Of a stretch of 62,136 nucleotides of DNA, positions 49,315 through 56,854 are shown piece by piece. Numbering within the stretch: position 1 is the stretch's first letter; each line of letters starts with the position of its first letter. Under the pieces are notes generated by a model. The model saw nothing but the letters and a program-made list of their open reading frames with translations, did not search any database and was not told the origin of the DNA. The position numbers and the translations under genes were made by a program. The DNA is from an uncultured Prevotella sp. (GTDB lineage Bacteria > Bacteroidota > Bacteroidia > Bacteroidales > Bacteroidaceae), in NCBI GenBank assembly GCA_900317545.1, contig ONHE01000011.1, positions 1 through 62,136 of the forward strand, in the 5' to 3' direction.

Positions 49315-51534
49315 TTATTTTAATGTTGTCTCAAAGAAATTGCTGATCTGTCTCAGGAGATGATGCCGTGTGTTACCGCCATAGATGCTGTGATTGCGGT
49401 TCGTATAATAGATCTCCCGGAAGTCCTTGTCAGCCTGTACGAGCGCTTCGGCATATTCAAATGTGTTCTGCGGATGGACATTGTCGTCCACGGAGCCGTG
49501 ACAGATCAACAATGCACCGTGTAGCTTCGAAGCCCGCAGGATAGGATTGTCGCCATAGCCCTCGGCGTTTTCCTTCGGCGTGCGCATATACCGTTCGGTG
49601 TAGACGGAGTCATAGAAGCGCCAGCTGGTCGGTGGTGCGACTGACACGCCGGCCCGGAACACGCCGCGCCCTTCACTCATGCTCATCAGCGTGTTGAATC
49701 CTCCGTAGCTCCAGCCCCATATTCCGATACGGTCTTTGTCTACATAGGGAAGCGTTGACAGATACAAGGCGGTTTCCACCTGATCCCTTGATTCGAGTTT
49801 GCCAAGATTCAGATAGGTGCACTTCTCGAAGTCTGAACCGCGTCCTCCTGTGCCCCGACCATCCACACAGACGACCACAAAGCCGTGCTGAGCGAGATAA
49901 TGATCATAGAGGCCACCCTGTCCCATGGAGCCTGAGGCCCATGCATTCTTCACCTGCTGGCTGCCCGGTCCGCTATACTGATACATGATCACAGGATACT
50001 TCCGTGAAGCAGAGAAGTCCGCAGGCTTGACGATCCAGCCATCCAGCTTCACGCCTTCGGAAGTCGTGAAGGTAAACATTTCGCGATTGGAGAGACGGTA
50101 TTTGGCGAGCTCGTCTGTCAATTCACGGTTGTCCAACATGGTTTCGACAATCTTACCTTTCTTATTACGGATGGTATAGACATACGGATGGTTCAGGTCG
50201 CTCCATGTATTGATGAACGAAGAGAAATCCTTCGCGAAGAGCGCATCATTCCAGCCTTCCTGATCCGTGAGCCGTTCGGCCTTCCCATTCTTATGAGACA
50301 CGAACACCTGACGGTCATGCGGATTGAGCGCTGCGGCCTGATAGTAGACATCGCCTGATGCCTCATCGTACCCGTAGACGGCAGTCACGTCGTACGCACC
50401 ATCACTGATCTTCCGCAACAAGGTCCCGTTCAACGAGTAGAGATACAGTCTCATGAATCCGTCACGGTCACTTGGAAGGAGGATACTGTTTTTCCCGATC
50501 GTGATCCCTTCCATGGCCTCTTCCTTGACATATTTCAGGACACGCTCCTGAATGATCAGTTGCGAAACCGTGCTGTATGGGTTGACGGCATAGAGATTCA
50601 GTTCGTCCTGATGACGGTTCATCGTATAGACGACGATCTTCTGCGGATCGGCCGTCGGCTTGATCCTCGGCATATAGCCGTCGGCGGCTATCGGCACCTG
50701 CAACTGTCGGGTCTTGTGGCTCTTGATGTCATAGGACCAGGCGGTGACTGTCGCATTGTCCTCGCCCGCTTTTGGATATTTGTAGGTATAGAAGGAAGGG
50801 TAGACCGCGTTTTCGGTATGTTCCGGACGCAGTCCCTTGTACCACTGCAGCGAGTAGGTCTTCACTTTGCTCTCGTCATATTTGAGCCAGCAAATCATCG
50901 AACCGTCAGCCGTGAAGGTCAAGGCACGGTCGAAGCCGAACTCTTCTTCATTGACCCAGTCGGGAATACCGTTGATGATCTCGTTGAATTTGCCGTCTTT
51001 GGTCACCTGGCTTTCAGCATTGTCATAGAGCAGTTTGACCAAATAGATGTTGTTGTCGCGTACGAATGCCACCTGCAGACCATCCGGCGACCATGTCGGG
51101 ACCTGTTGCGGACCGCCCTGGGAGAGTTTCTCCAACTTGCGGCTCTTCATATTATATATGTAGAAGACGGCCTTGTAGGACCTGCGGTAGACGGGCTCCG
51201 TCTGTGTCCGGATCAACATCCTGTCTCCGGTGGGCGACATGACATATCCGTCAAACCCTTCGATCTTTTCTCCCTGAGTGTTGCCGACGTCGAAGAGCAC
51301 CGCCGTCTGCTTCCCTGTCTTGAATGAATACCGGACGATCTGCTTGCCGTCCTGGCTGATCTGTGCATACTGGTCCGTGCCCTCCAAAGGATTGATGCCT
51401 TTCACGGTCCGGGCAGCAATCTTTCCATTGGCTACGGCTTTCAATTCGAGCCTTTCCTGTGCATGTAGTCCAAAGGATCCTAACACGAGAACGGCACACG
51501 CTGCAATAAAATTTTTCATTTGTTGTTTTTTCAT
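49315..51534 (-). CDS. Prolyl oligopeptidase-family dipeptidyl peptidase (DPP IV-like, S9B)
   Basis: A 739-residue exported peptidase with a signal peptide (KNFIAACAVLVLGSFGLHAQ), an N-terminal beta-propeller (PTWSPDGLQVAFVRDNNIYLV, WVNEEEFGFDRAL) carrying the EE pair that recognises the peptide N terminus, and a C-terminal hydrolase domain with S609 (GWSYGGF), an aspartate at 683-684 (SVDDNVHP) and H715 (NRNHSIYGG). It releases X-Pro dipeptides from oligopeptides in the periplasm. ATG 51534 is used; 51519 is possible. It heads the five-gene minus-strand unit. Confidence 0.9.
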   Translation of the reverse strand: MKKQQMKNFIAACAVLVLGSFGLHAQERLELKAVANGKIAARTVKGINPLEGTDQYAQISQDGKQIVRYSFKTGKQTAVLFDVGNTQGEKIEGFDGYVMSPTGDRMLIRTQTEPVYRRSYKAVFYIYNMKSRKLEKLSQGGPQQVPTWSPDGLQVAFVRDNNIYLVKLLYDNAESQVTKDGKFNEIINGIPDWVNEEEFGFDRALTFTADGSMICWLKYDESKVKTYSLQWYKGLRPEHTENAVYPSFYTYKYPKAGEDNATVTAWSYDIKSHKTRQLQVPIAADGYMPRIKPTADPQKIVVYTMNRHQDELNLYAVNPYSTVSQLIIQERVLKYVKEEAMEGITIGKNSILLPSDRDGFMRLYLYSLNGTLLRKISDGAYDVTAVYGYDEASGDVYYQAAALNPHDRQVFVSHKNGKAERLTDQEGWNDALFAKDFSSFINTWSDLNHPYVYTIRNKKGKIVETMLDNRELTDELAKYRLSNREMFTFTTSEGVKLDGWIVKPADFSASRKYPVIMYQYSGPGSQQVKNAWASGSMGQGGLYDHYLAQHGFVVVCVDGRGTGGRGSDFEKCTYLNLGKLESRDQVETALYLSTLPYVDKDRIGIWGWSYGGFNTLMSMSEGRGVFRAGVSVAPPTSWRFYDSVYTERYMRTPKENAEGYGDNPILRASKLHGALLICHGSVDDNVHPQNTFEYAEALVQADKDFREIYYTNRNHSIYGGNTRHHLLRQISNFFETTLK

Positions 51535-51545
51535 ATAAGATGATG

Positions 51546-51577
51546 CAAAGATATAAAATAATAAGTATTTTTGCAAA
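51546..51577 (-). promoter_or_regulatory. Promoter of the peptidase-IorAB operon
   Basis: Minus strand: TTTG (51574-51577), 20-bp spacer, TATCTTTG (51546-51553), ending 11 bp before the ATG. It overlaps a rightward -7 box at 51566. Confidence 0.82.
51566..51573 (+). promoter_or_regulatory. -7 box of the radical SAM gene, inside the divergent promoter
   Basis: TATTTTTG, 32 bp before the ATG at 51606. It lies within the spacer of the minus-strand promoter, so both cannot be occupied at once. Confidence 0.6.
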
Positions 51578-51605
51578 GGATTTATATGAAAAGATTTGTC
51601 TGATC

Positions 51606-52517
51606 ATGGAACTGCCCTACAACGACTTCGGAACGTGGATTCGACGCCGATTTCCCTACCGCGTCCAGAAGATCTCCATCGACTCGGGATTCAGTTGTCC
51701 CAATCGGGACGGCCGAATCTCCACGGGCGGGTGCACCTATTGTGACAACCGCACGTTCAATCCCTCCTATTGCGACCGGCGGAAGACGGTGGCCGAACAG
51801 ATAGAAGAAGGCAAGCGGTTTTTCGCGCGCAAGTATCCGGACATGAAATATCTTGCCTATTTCCAGGCCTTCACCAACACCTACGCTCCGCTCCGGCGTC
51901 TTCAGACACTCTATGAGGAGGCGTTGGCGGTCGACGATGTGGTGGGCATCGTCATCGGCACGCGTCCCGATTGCATTACGGATGAACTGCTCGATTATCT
52001 CGAAACACTCAACCGGCGGACGTTTCTCTTAGTGGAATACGGCATTGAGTCAGCCAATGACACAACCCTGGCTGCCATCAACCGGGGCCATACGTTTGCC
52101 TGCAGCCGCGAAGCCATCGAAAAGACCCATGCCAAAGGCATCCTCACCGGCGCGCACATCATCCTCGGACTGCCCGGTGAAGGCGCACAGGAGTCGCTCC
52201 GCCAGGCGCCGGTCATCTCGTCACTCCCGATCGATGTGCTGAAAATCCACCAGATGCAGATCATCCGCGGCACTAAGCTCGCTCTGCAATATGAGACAAA
52301 CCCGTTTCCGGTCTATGGCCTTCAGGAATACCTGCAGTTGGCCGCCGACTACCTGCGACGCCTGCGCGCGGATCTAATTATCGACCGATTCACGAGCCAG
52401 GCGCCTGCCGAACTGCTCATTGCGCCACGCTGGGGCATCAAAAACCATGAGTTTGCCGACCTGCTGATCCAACATTTGAAAAGGACGGGAGCCCGGCAAG
52501 GCGACTTAACGACCTAA
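51606..52517 (+). CDS. Radical SAM protein, YhcC/TIGR01212 family
   Basis: A 303-residue radical SAM protein. The cluster motif is spaced CPNRDGRISTGGCTYC, that is C-x12-C-x2-C instead of C-x3-C-x2-C, which is diagnostic of the TIGR01212 family. LAYFQAFTNTYAP, IGTRPDCITDELLDYL and VEYGIESANDTTL follow. The E. coli relative is YhcC; the reaction is not established as far as I know. The ATG at 51606 is used in place of an upstream ATG at 51540 that lies before the promoter box. Its end overlaps the converging lipoprotein gene by 12 bp. Confidence 0.92.
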   Translation: MELPYNDFGTWIRRRFPYRVQKISIDSGFSCPNRDGRISTGGCTYCDNRTFNPSYCDRRKTVAEQIEEGKRFFARKYPDMKYLAYFQAFTNTYAPLRRLQTLYEEALAVDDVVGIVIGTRPDCITDELLDYLETLNRRTFLLVEYGIESANDTTLAAINRGHTFACSREAIEKTHAKGILTGAHIILGLPGEGAQESLRQAPVISSLPIDVLKIHQMQIIRGTKLALQYETNPFPVYGLQEYLQLAADYLRRLRADLIIDRFTSQAPAELLIAPRWGIKNHEFADLLIQHLKRTGARQGDLTT

Positions 52518-53309
52518 ACCTTGAATATCGTTATTCATCATGAGAAAGGGCACCGTGACCTTTGAGTGTTTCTTCATGAAACGGTCCACCATCTTGACAT
52601 ACGGTGTATTGTAGAGGTTCTGACCGATCACTTTATTGACCGTCCACATCACCTTGCCCATGTGGATGTCGCGTTCCAACTGGGTGCGCGAATCAAATTG
52701 GTCAAGCGGATAGAGGCTCAGGAGATAGAAGGTGAGACAATCAGGCACGATATAGCTCCTTGTCATCGACTGCCGTTGAGCATAGGAGTAGAACTTTTCA
52801 TACAGGCTGTAGTTCGAGCCCATATACTTATCCAAGCAGATACCGATCATCTTGTCGCCCACGATGATGCTTTGGTCGAACGAACCGATCTGCGCATAAA
52901 TAACAGGAATCGGCAGGTCGGGAAACCATTTCCTCAACTTGCCGAACCCTTGCTGTAACTGTGCGTTGATGTCATCCATCTTTGCATATTCCGATGTCAC
53001 GTCAAGGAGTAGCTGCTGGAGCGTCGAATCCTGATAGAAACGTAAAAAACGGGTTGCGATGTCCTGATCACTCATGACGCCGATCTGCAGGACTTTCTCA
53101 ATGAGTGTGCGTGACTGCATGGGATAGAGGATGTTCATCTCCTGCATGGCTGAGAAATCACCGGTCGTCAGATATCTGCTCTGCAAGCGGTCAAAACGCT
53201 GCACTTCGATACGCCCATAGTGCTCCCCAGCCCCGTTGGGACTGAGTTTGAACTCGCATGCTATACACAATAGAGCTGTCATCAAGAGCAGACATGATAC
53301 TTTTTTCAC
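52506..53309 (-). CDS. gldB: GldB-like lipoprotein
   Basis: A 267-residue lipoprotein with signal and lipobox LLCIAC (acylated Cys18). The body contains RIEVQRFDRLQSRYL, FYQDSTLQQLLLDVTSEY, YAQIGSFDQSIIVGDKMIGICLDKYMGSNYSLY and VPDCLTFYLLSLYPL, which match the GldB/DUF2268-like pattern known from gliding motility and type IX secretion loci of Bacteroidetes. In non-gliding Bacteroidales the role is unknown. It is monocistronic, with a consensus promoter. Confidence 0.82.
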   Translation of the reverse strand: MKKVSCLLLMTALLCIACEFKLSPNGAGEHYGRIEVQRFDRLQSRYLTTGDFSAMQEMNILYPMQSRTLIEKVLQIGVMSDQDIATRFLRFYQDSTLQQLLLDVTSEYAKMDDINAQLQQGFGKLRKWFPDLPIPVIYAQIGSFDQSIIVGDKMIGICLDKYMGSNYSLYEKFYSYAQRQSMTRSYIVPDCLTFYLLSLYPLDQFDSRTQLERDIHMGKVMWTVNKVIGQNLYNTPYVKMVDRFMKKHSKVTVPFLMMNNDIQGLGR

Positions 53310-53345
53310 AAGTGTTTTCTACAATCCTTTTAATTGTTTCGCTTA

Positions 53346-53377
53346 CAAAAGTACTAAAAAATATTTCTAAATCCAAA
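53346..53377 (-). promoter_or_regulatory. Promoter of the GldB-like gene
   Basis: Minus strand: TTTG (53374-53377), 20-bp spacer, TACTTTTG (53346-53353), 36 bp before the ATG. Confidence 0.8.
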
Positions 53378-53501
53378 TTTTAAGCTAAAAAAAACAAACA
53401 AGTATCGAGAAAAAAGCTATTTAAGTTTAATTTAATAAAATTGTCATACCATAATTACGGAATAAGTCCTGATTTTGCAGACTTACTTAAAAAAAATGGC
53501 G

Positions 53502-53509
53502 TATCTTTG
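53502..53509 (+). promoter_or_regulatory. -7 box of the second DUF4861 gene
   Basis: TATCTTTG, 30 bp before the ATG at 53540. TTTG at 53474-53477 is 24 bp away, longer than usual. Confidence 0.65.
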
Positions 53510-53539
53510 CAATCAAAATCTACAAATAATCAAAAACTA

Positions 53540-54754
53540 ATGAAACATTTTCCATTCATGGCTGCCGCCCTTCTGTTCTGTTCCAACGTCATGGCACAGC
53601 GGAGCTTGACGGTCAGCATCACCAATCCTTCCAACCATGGCAGAACCGACGCACCCGTAGTGCTCTCGCTTGCCAAATACGGCAAGGTCGGCTCGGCCAT
53701 CGTATCCATCGACGGCAAGGAGATCCCGTCGCAGCTGGATGACCTGAACAAGGACGGCCGTTACGACGAACTGGCCTTCACCCTCGACTTAGCAAGGAAA
53801 GAGACCAAAAAAGCGCATATCGTCCTGTTTGCCACCGGCAAGCCCCGCACCTACAAGCCCCGCACGTTTGCCGAAATCGTGATGCGCAACACAAGCGTGC
53901 AGGAAAAGAACAAGCACAACATCTATCTGTCGGCAATCAGCGTGGAGAAGGCTACCCCAAACCAATACACGCTGCTCCACCATCACGGCGTGGCTTTCGA
54001 GAGCGAACTCGTGGCCTTGCGCATCTACTTTGACAATCGCCAGACGATCGATCTCTACGGAAAGTACCACAAACAGTTGGAGATCGAGCAGACTCAATTC
54101 TATCCCTCCAAGGAGCAGAAGGCCAACGGATTCGGCGACGACATCCTTTGGGTGGGCAACACTTTCGGCCTTGGGGCCATGCGCGGATGGAATGGCACAG
54201 AGCCGACGATGATCACCGACGTCGAAAACCGATGCCAGCGCGTCTTGGCCAAGGGCCCCGTACGCACCATCGTCGAGATGGAAGACAACCAGTGGACGAT
54301 CGACCCGAACAAGCAGCCCGTCAACATGGTCATCCGCTACACGCTCTATGCCGGCCATAGAGACATTGCCGTCAGCGTGCGGTTCAGCCGTCCCGTGGGC
54401 GACTTTGAATTCTCTACCGGCATCATCAACGTGAAAAATTCGACCGAGTTCAGCGACAAAGCCGGATTGCGGGGATGCTGGGGCCGCGACTGGCCAGGCG
54501 GAAAGCCTCAGGAGGGATTCAAGGAGGAGACCGTGGGATTAGGCATCTACATCCCCACACGATTCATCCGCAGCGAGCGTCCCGCAGACAAGGACAACTA
54601 CGGCTATGTCATCCGTACCGCTACCAACCGGCTCAACTATGCCATTGCGTTCAACAGCGACAACGAAGAGTTTGGCATGCACTCGGAGAAGGACTGGTTT
54701 GACTGGCTGAAGACATGGAAGAGCGACCTGCAGACACCGCTCCTCATCAAGTGA
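53540..54754 (+). CDS. DUF4861-family secreted protein, copy B
   Basis: A 404-residue protein with a signal peptide (KHFPFMAAALLFCSNVMAQ) and a beta-rich body resembling copy A in layout: IDGKEIPSQLDDLNKDGRYDELAF, FESELVALRIYFDNRQTIDLYGKY, and WVGNTFGLGAMRGWNG. DUF4861 members often lie beside polysaccharide lyases or glucuronyl hydrolases, but none is next to this one. The start at 53540 is preferred over an upstream frame that precedes the promoter. It is monocistronic and followed after 65 bp by repeat copy 5. Confidence 0.82.
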   Translation: MKHFPFMAAALLFCSNVMAQRSLTVSITNPSNHGRTDAPVVLSLAKYGKVGSAIVSIDGKEIPSQLDDLNKDGRYDELAFTLDLARKETKKAHIVLFATGKPRTYKPRTFAEIVMRNTSVQEKNKHNIYLSAISVEKATPNQYTLLHHHGVAFESELVALRIYFDNRQTIDLYGKYHKQLEIEQTQFYPSKEQKANGFGDDILWVGNTFGLGAMRGWNGTEPTMITDVENRCQRVLAKGPVRTIVEMEDNQWTIDPNKQPVNMVIRYTLYAGHRDIAVSVRFSRPVGDFEFSTGIINVKNSTEFSDKAGLRGCWGRDWPGGKPQEGFKEETVGLGIYIPTRFIRSERPADKDNYGYVIRTATNRLNYAIAFNSDNEEFGMHSEKDWFDWLKTWKSDLQTPLLIK

Positions 54755-55049
54755 CGCAAATGCCGCCGGAAGGCCGTCCGAATCATGCCGCTTAGGCATA
54801 GCATAACTGCGCCCTGCGCAAAGCTATGCTCCGGGCGGCCAAGAGCTATCCTTTTGGCGGCCCAAAGCTATGCTCCGGGGCGCCCGGAGCATAGCTCTGC
54901 GGAGCCCACATTTAAAACATTGATTTTCAACAGCTTACAAAACCACCTCACGGGAGGTAAAAAGAACCGGACTCCAATCGGCTTCCGGCTCTTTGCATGC
55001 AGGCATTTCCTGTCTGCTACGCATGGTAGCACCAGCCGTGTTTGCAGGC
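54755..55049. other. Intergenic region with a repeat array
   Basis: Contains repeat copy 5 (54820-54898) and the motif TCAACAGCTTACAAAA at 54927-54942. No gene was recognised. Confidence 0.6.
54820..54898 (+). repeat. 22-bp-period palindromic repeat array, copy 5
   Basis: Cores at 54820, 54842, 54864 and 54886 (AAAGCTATGCTCC, AGAGCTATCCTTT, AAAGCTATGCTCC, GGAGCATAGCTCT), exactly 22 bp apart. Spacers are GGGCGGCCA, TGGCGGCCC and GGGGCGCCC. The last core is inverted, as in copy 3. An out-of-phase partial core (AGGCATAGC) lies just upstream at 54794. Confidence 0.92.
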
Positions 55050-55394
55050 TCAGAGCTTCCCTTCGCGTTTATATTTTTCGTAATAGTAGGTCTTGATGTC
55101 CGCATCGATGTCCCCTGCCCTGCGCTTACCCGTCACATAGGGCTTGATCATTTCGCCGATCCCCATGAAAGCCACGCCGACAGCGATACTGGCAATGAAG
55201 TTGAGCAGCTCATGCTGGATGAACTGCCGGTCGAGGAAGACGACCATGGCGGCAATCGGGAAGATCAGCAGCAGCCAGTCACCGGCCGTATTGAGGCGGG
55301 TGGTGTTGCGACGTTCCTCCGCCAGATCATGCGGTGCCTGGTCGATGAGACGTTTCTTGTTGATCTGCCAAAACTCTTCAAATTCTTTTTCCAT
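55050..55394 (-). CDS. Small two-helix membrane protein, unknown family
   Basis: A 114-residue protein starting EKEFEEFWQINKKRLIDQAPHD. An amphipathic charged N terminus is followed by two membrane helices (about residues 38-53 and 62-84, GDWLLLIFPIAAMVVFL and LNFIASIAVGVAFMGIG), and a basic tail. I do not recognise a named family. The ATG at 55394 is used. A -7 box 128 bp upstream suggests a long leader. Confidence 0.7.
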   Translation of the reverse strand: MEKEFEEFWQINKKRLIDQAPHDLAEERRNTTRLNTAGDWLLLIFPIAAMVVFLDRQFIQHELLNFIASIAVGVAFMGIGEMIKPYVTGKRRAGDIDADIKTYYYEKYKREGKL

Positions 55395-55752
55395 GATCGT
55401 TTCTAGGATTGATGATTGCTGTCTGCCGGACATCGGAAGAGCATCAGCCCGAGTCCGCCCTGCATGAGCCTTGTCAGCCGGACGAACTTTCAGAAAGCCA
55501 TTTCTCCAAGTCCTTTACCGTGCAAAAATACGTTTTTTCGGTCAGACGGCATACAAATCCGGCAAAAATATTGTCCCTCCGCTGCATTTTTCTCATATTC
55601 GGACCGCCTGCGGACAACAGCCGCCGCAACGCCGCCATCGACAAGCCTTGCAGCATTAGGTCCTTTCCCGAAAATCCATAATGCAGCCGGTAACCAGCCC
55701 TACGAGGAATTCTTTCTTCGGTAATTTTCATTCACGTTCGGCCATTTTTTAG
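55395..55752. other. Intergenic region between diverging genes
   Basis: No convincing gene. It holds the leftward -7 box at 55523 and, at its right edge, the tcdA -7 box. Open frames of 85-102 codons on both strands are compositionally poor and mutually overlapping. Confidence 0.5.
55523..55530 (-). promoter_or_regulatory. -7 box of the small membrane protein gene
   Basis: TATTTTTG on the minus strand, giving a leader of about 120 nt. No clear -33 box. Confidence 0.5.
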
Positions 55753-55760
55753 TAATTTTG
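55753..55760 (+). promoter_or_regulatory. -7 box of tcdA
   Basis: TAATTTTG, 23 bp before the ATG. Confidence 0.7.
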
Positions 55761-55783
55761 CACCCTGAAAGATCAATAGGTAT

Positions 55784-56701
55784 ATGCAAAATCAATTTTC
55801 AAGAACCCAACTGCTGCTCGGCAAGCCCGCCATCGACACGCTCAACGGCGCCCGCGTGGCTGTCTTCGGCATCGGAGGCGTAGGCGGATATGTCGTGGAA
55901 GTGCTGGCACGGAGCGGCGTAGGCGAACTGGACCTCTTCGATGATGACCGTGTCTGCCTGACAAACGTCAACCGCCAGATCTACGCCCTGCTCTCCACGG
56001 TGGGACACCACAAGGTGGACGTGGCTGCGGAGCGCGTGCATGACATCAACCCACGCTGCATCGTCCATAAATACAAGATGTTCTACATGCCGCAGAATGC
56101 GGACGACATAGACCTCAGTCAGTTCGACTATGTGGTCGACTGCGTGGACACGGTGACCGCAAAGTTGGAACTCATCAGACGATGCCATGACCTCTCGGTG
56201 CCCATCATCTCATGCATGGGCGCTGCCAACAAGCTCGACGCCACCGCTTTCCGCGTCACAGATATCAACAAGACGAAGATGGATCCGCTGGCGAAAGTCA
56301 TCCGCAAGAAACTCAGAAAACTGCATATCGACCGGCTGAAGGTTGTCTACAGTGAGGAAGAGCCCCTCCGCCCCATCGACGATCCTTCCATCAGCTGCCG
56401 CTTCCACTGCATCTGCCCGGACAAGGACATGCGCAAATGCACCGAGCGACGTGACATCCCGGCCAGCAATGCCTTTGTGCCGGCAGCTGCAGGACTGATC
56501 GCCGGCGGCGAGGTAATCAAAGACTTGGTGAAACGGGCGCAGACCATGCGGATCACACCCGAGGAGGCGGCCGAAAGCGAACCGGCCCGGAAGGCGGCTG
56601 AAAAGGCTGCCGCGCACATGGAAAAATGCAAGACCATCGCGCGCGCAAAGAAGGAAGGCACATGGGTGGATGACACTGTGGTCAAGCCATTGCCGGTCTG
56701 A
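55784..56701 (+). CDS. tcdA: tRNA threonylcarbamoyladenosine dehydratase TcdA
   Basis: A 305-residue E1/ThiF-like enzyme that cyclises t6A37 of tRNA using ATP. The nucleotide-binding motif VAVFGIGGVGGYVVEVLARSG, LDLFDDDRVCLTNVNRQ, and VVDCVDTVTAKLELI are present, as is the C-terminal FVPAAAGLIAGGEVIKDL. It follows TcdA (CsdL) rather than ThiF or MoeB, judged by the lack of zinc CxxC pairs in their usual positions and by the SCMGAANKLD segment. The final 60 residues form a charged helix (EEAAESEPARKAAEKAAAH) not found in E. coli TcdA. Confidence 0.92.
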   Translation: MQNQFSRTQLLLGKPAIDTLNGARVAVFGIGGVGGYVVEVLARSGVGELDLFDDDRVCLTNVNRQIYALLSTVGHHKVDVAAERVHDINPRCIVHKYKMFYMPQNADDIDLSQFDYVVDCVDTVTAKLELIRRCHDLSVPIISCMGAANKLDATAFRVTDINKTKMDPLAKVIRKKLRKLHIDRLKVVYSEEEPLRPIDDPSISCRFHCICPDKDMRKCTERRDIPASNAFVPAAAGLIAGGEVIKDLVKRAQTMRITPEEAAESEPARKAAEKAAAHMEKCKTIARAKKEGTWVDDTVVKPLPV

Positions 56702-56818
56702 GCGCAATCCGGAAGGCCAGTGGGATTGACCCGCAGGCTGCTTCCTCCGCGCCGACGGCAGACGGCTCACTGTTCCGCTTCCGGTCCCGGCGAGAGGAAA
56801 AGAATCGGTAAAATGAAT

Positions 56819-56850
56819 AAACCTCTTCAGCCTTGACACTGAAGAGGTTT
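56819..56850. terminator. Bidirectional terminator between tcdA and gltA
   Basis: AAACCTCTTCAG and CTGAAGAGGTTT form a 12-bp perfect stem with an 8-nt loop; A+T-rich sequence flanks both sides. It lies 4 bp after the gltA stop. Confidence 0.85.
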
Positions 56851-56854
56851 ATTG

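Noticed and set aside
55474-55731. 85-codon minus-strand frame in the gap before tcdA
   Set aside because: No family pattern, overlaps open frames on the other strand, and spans a leftward -7 box.
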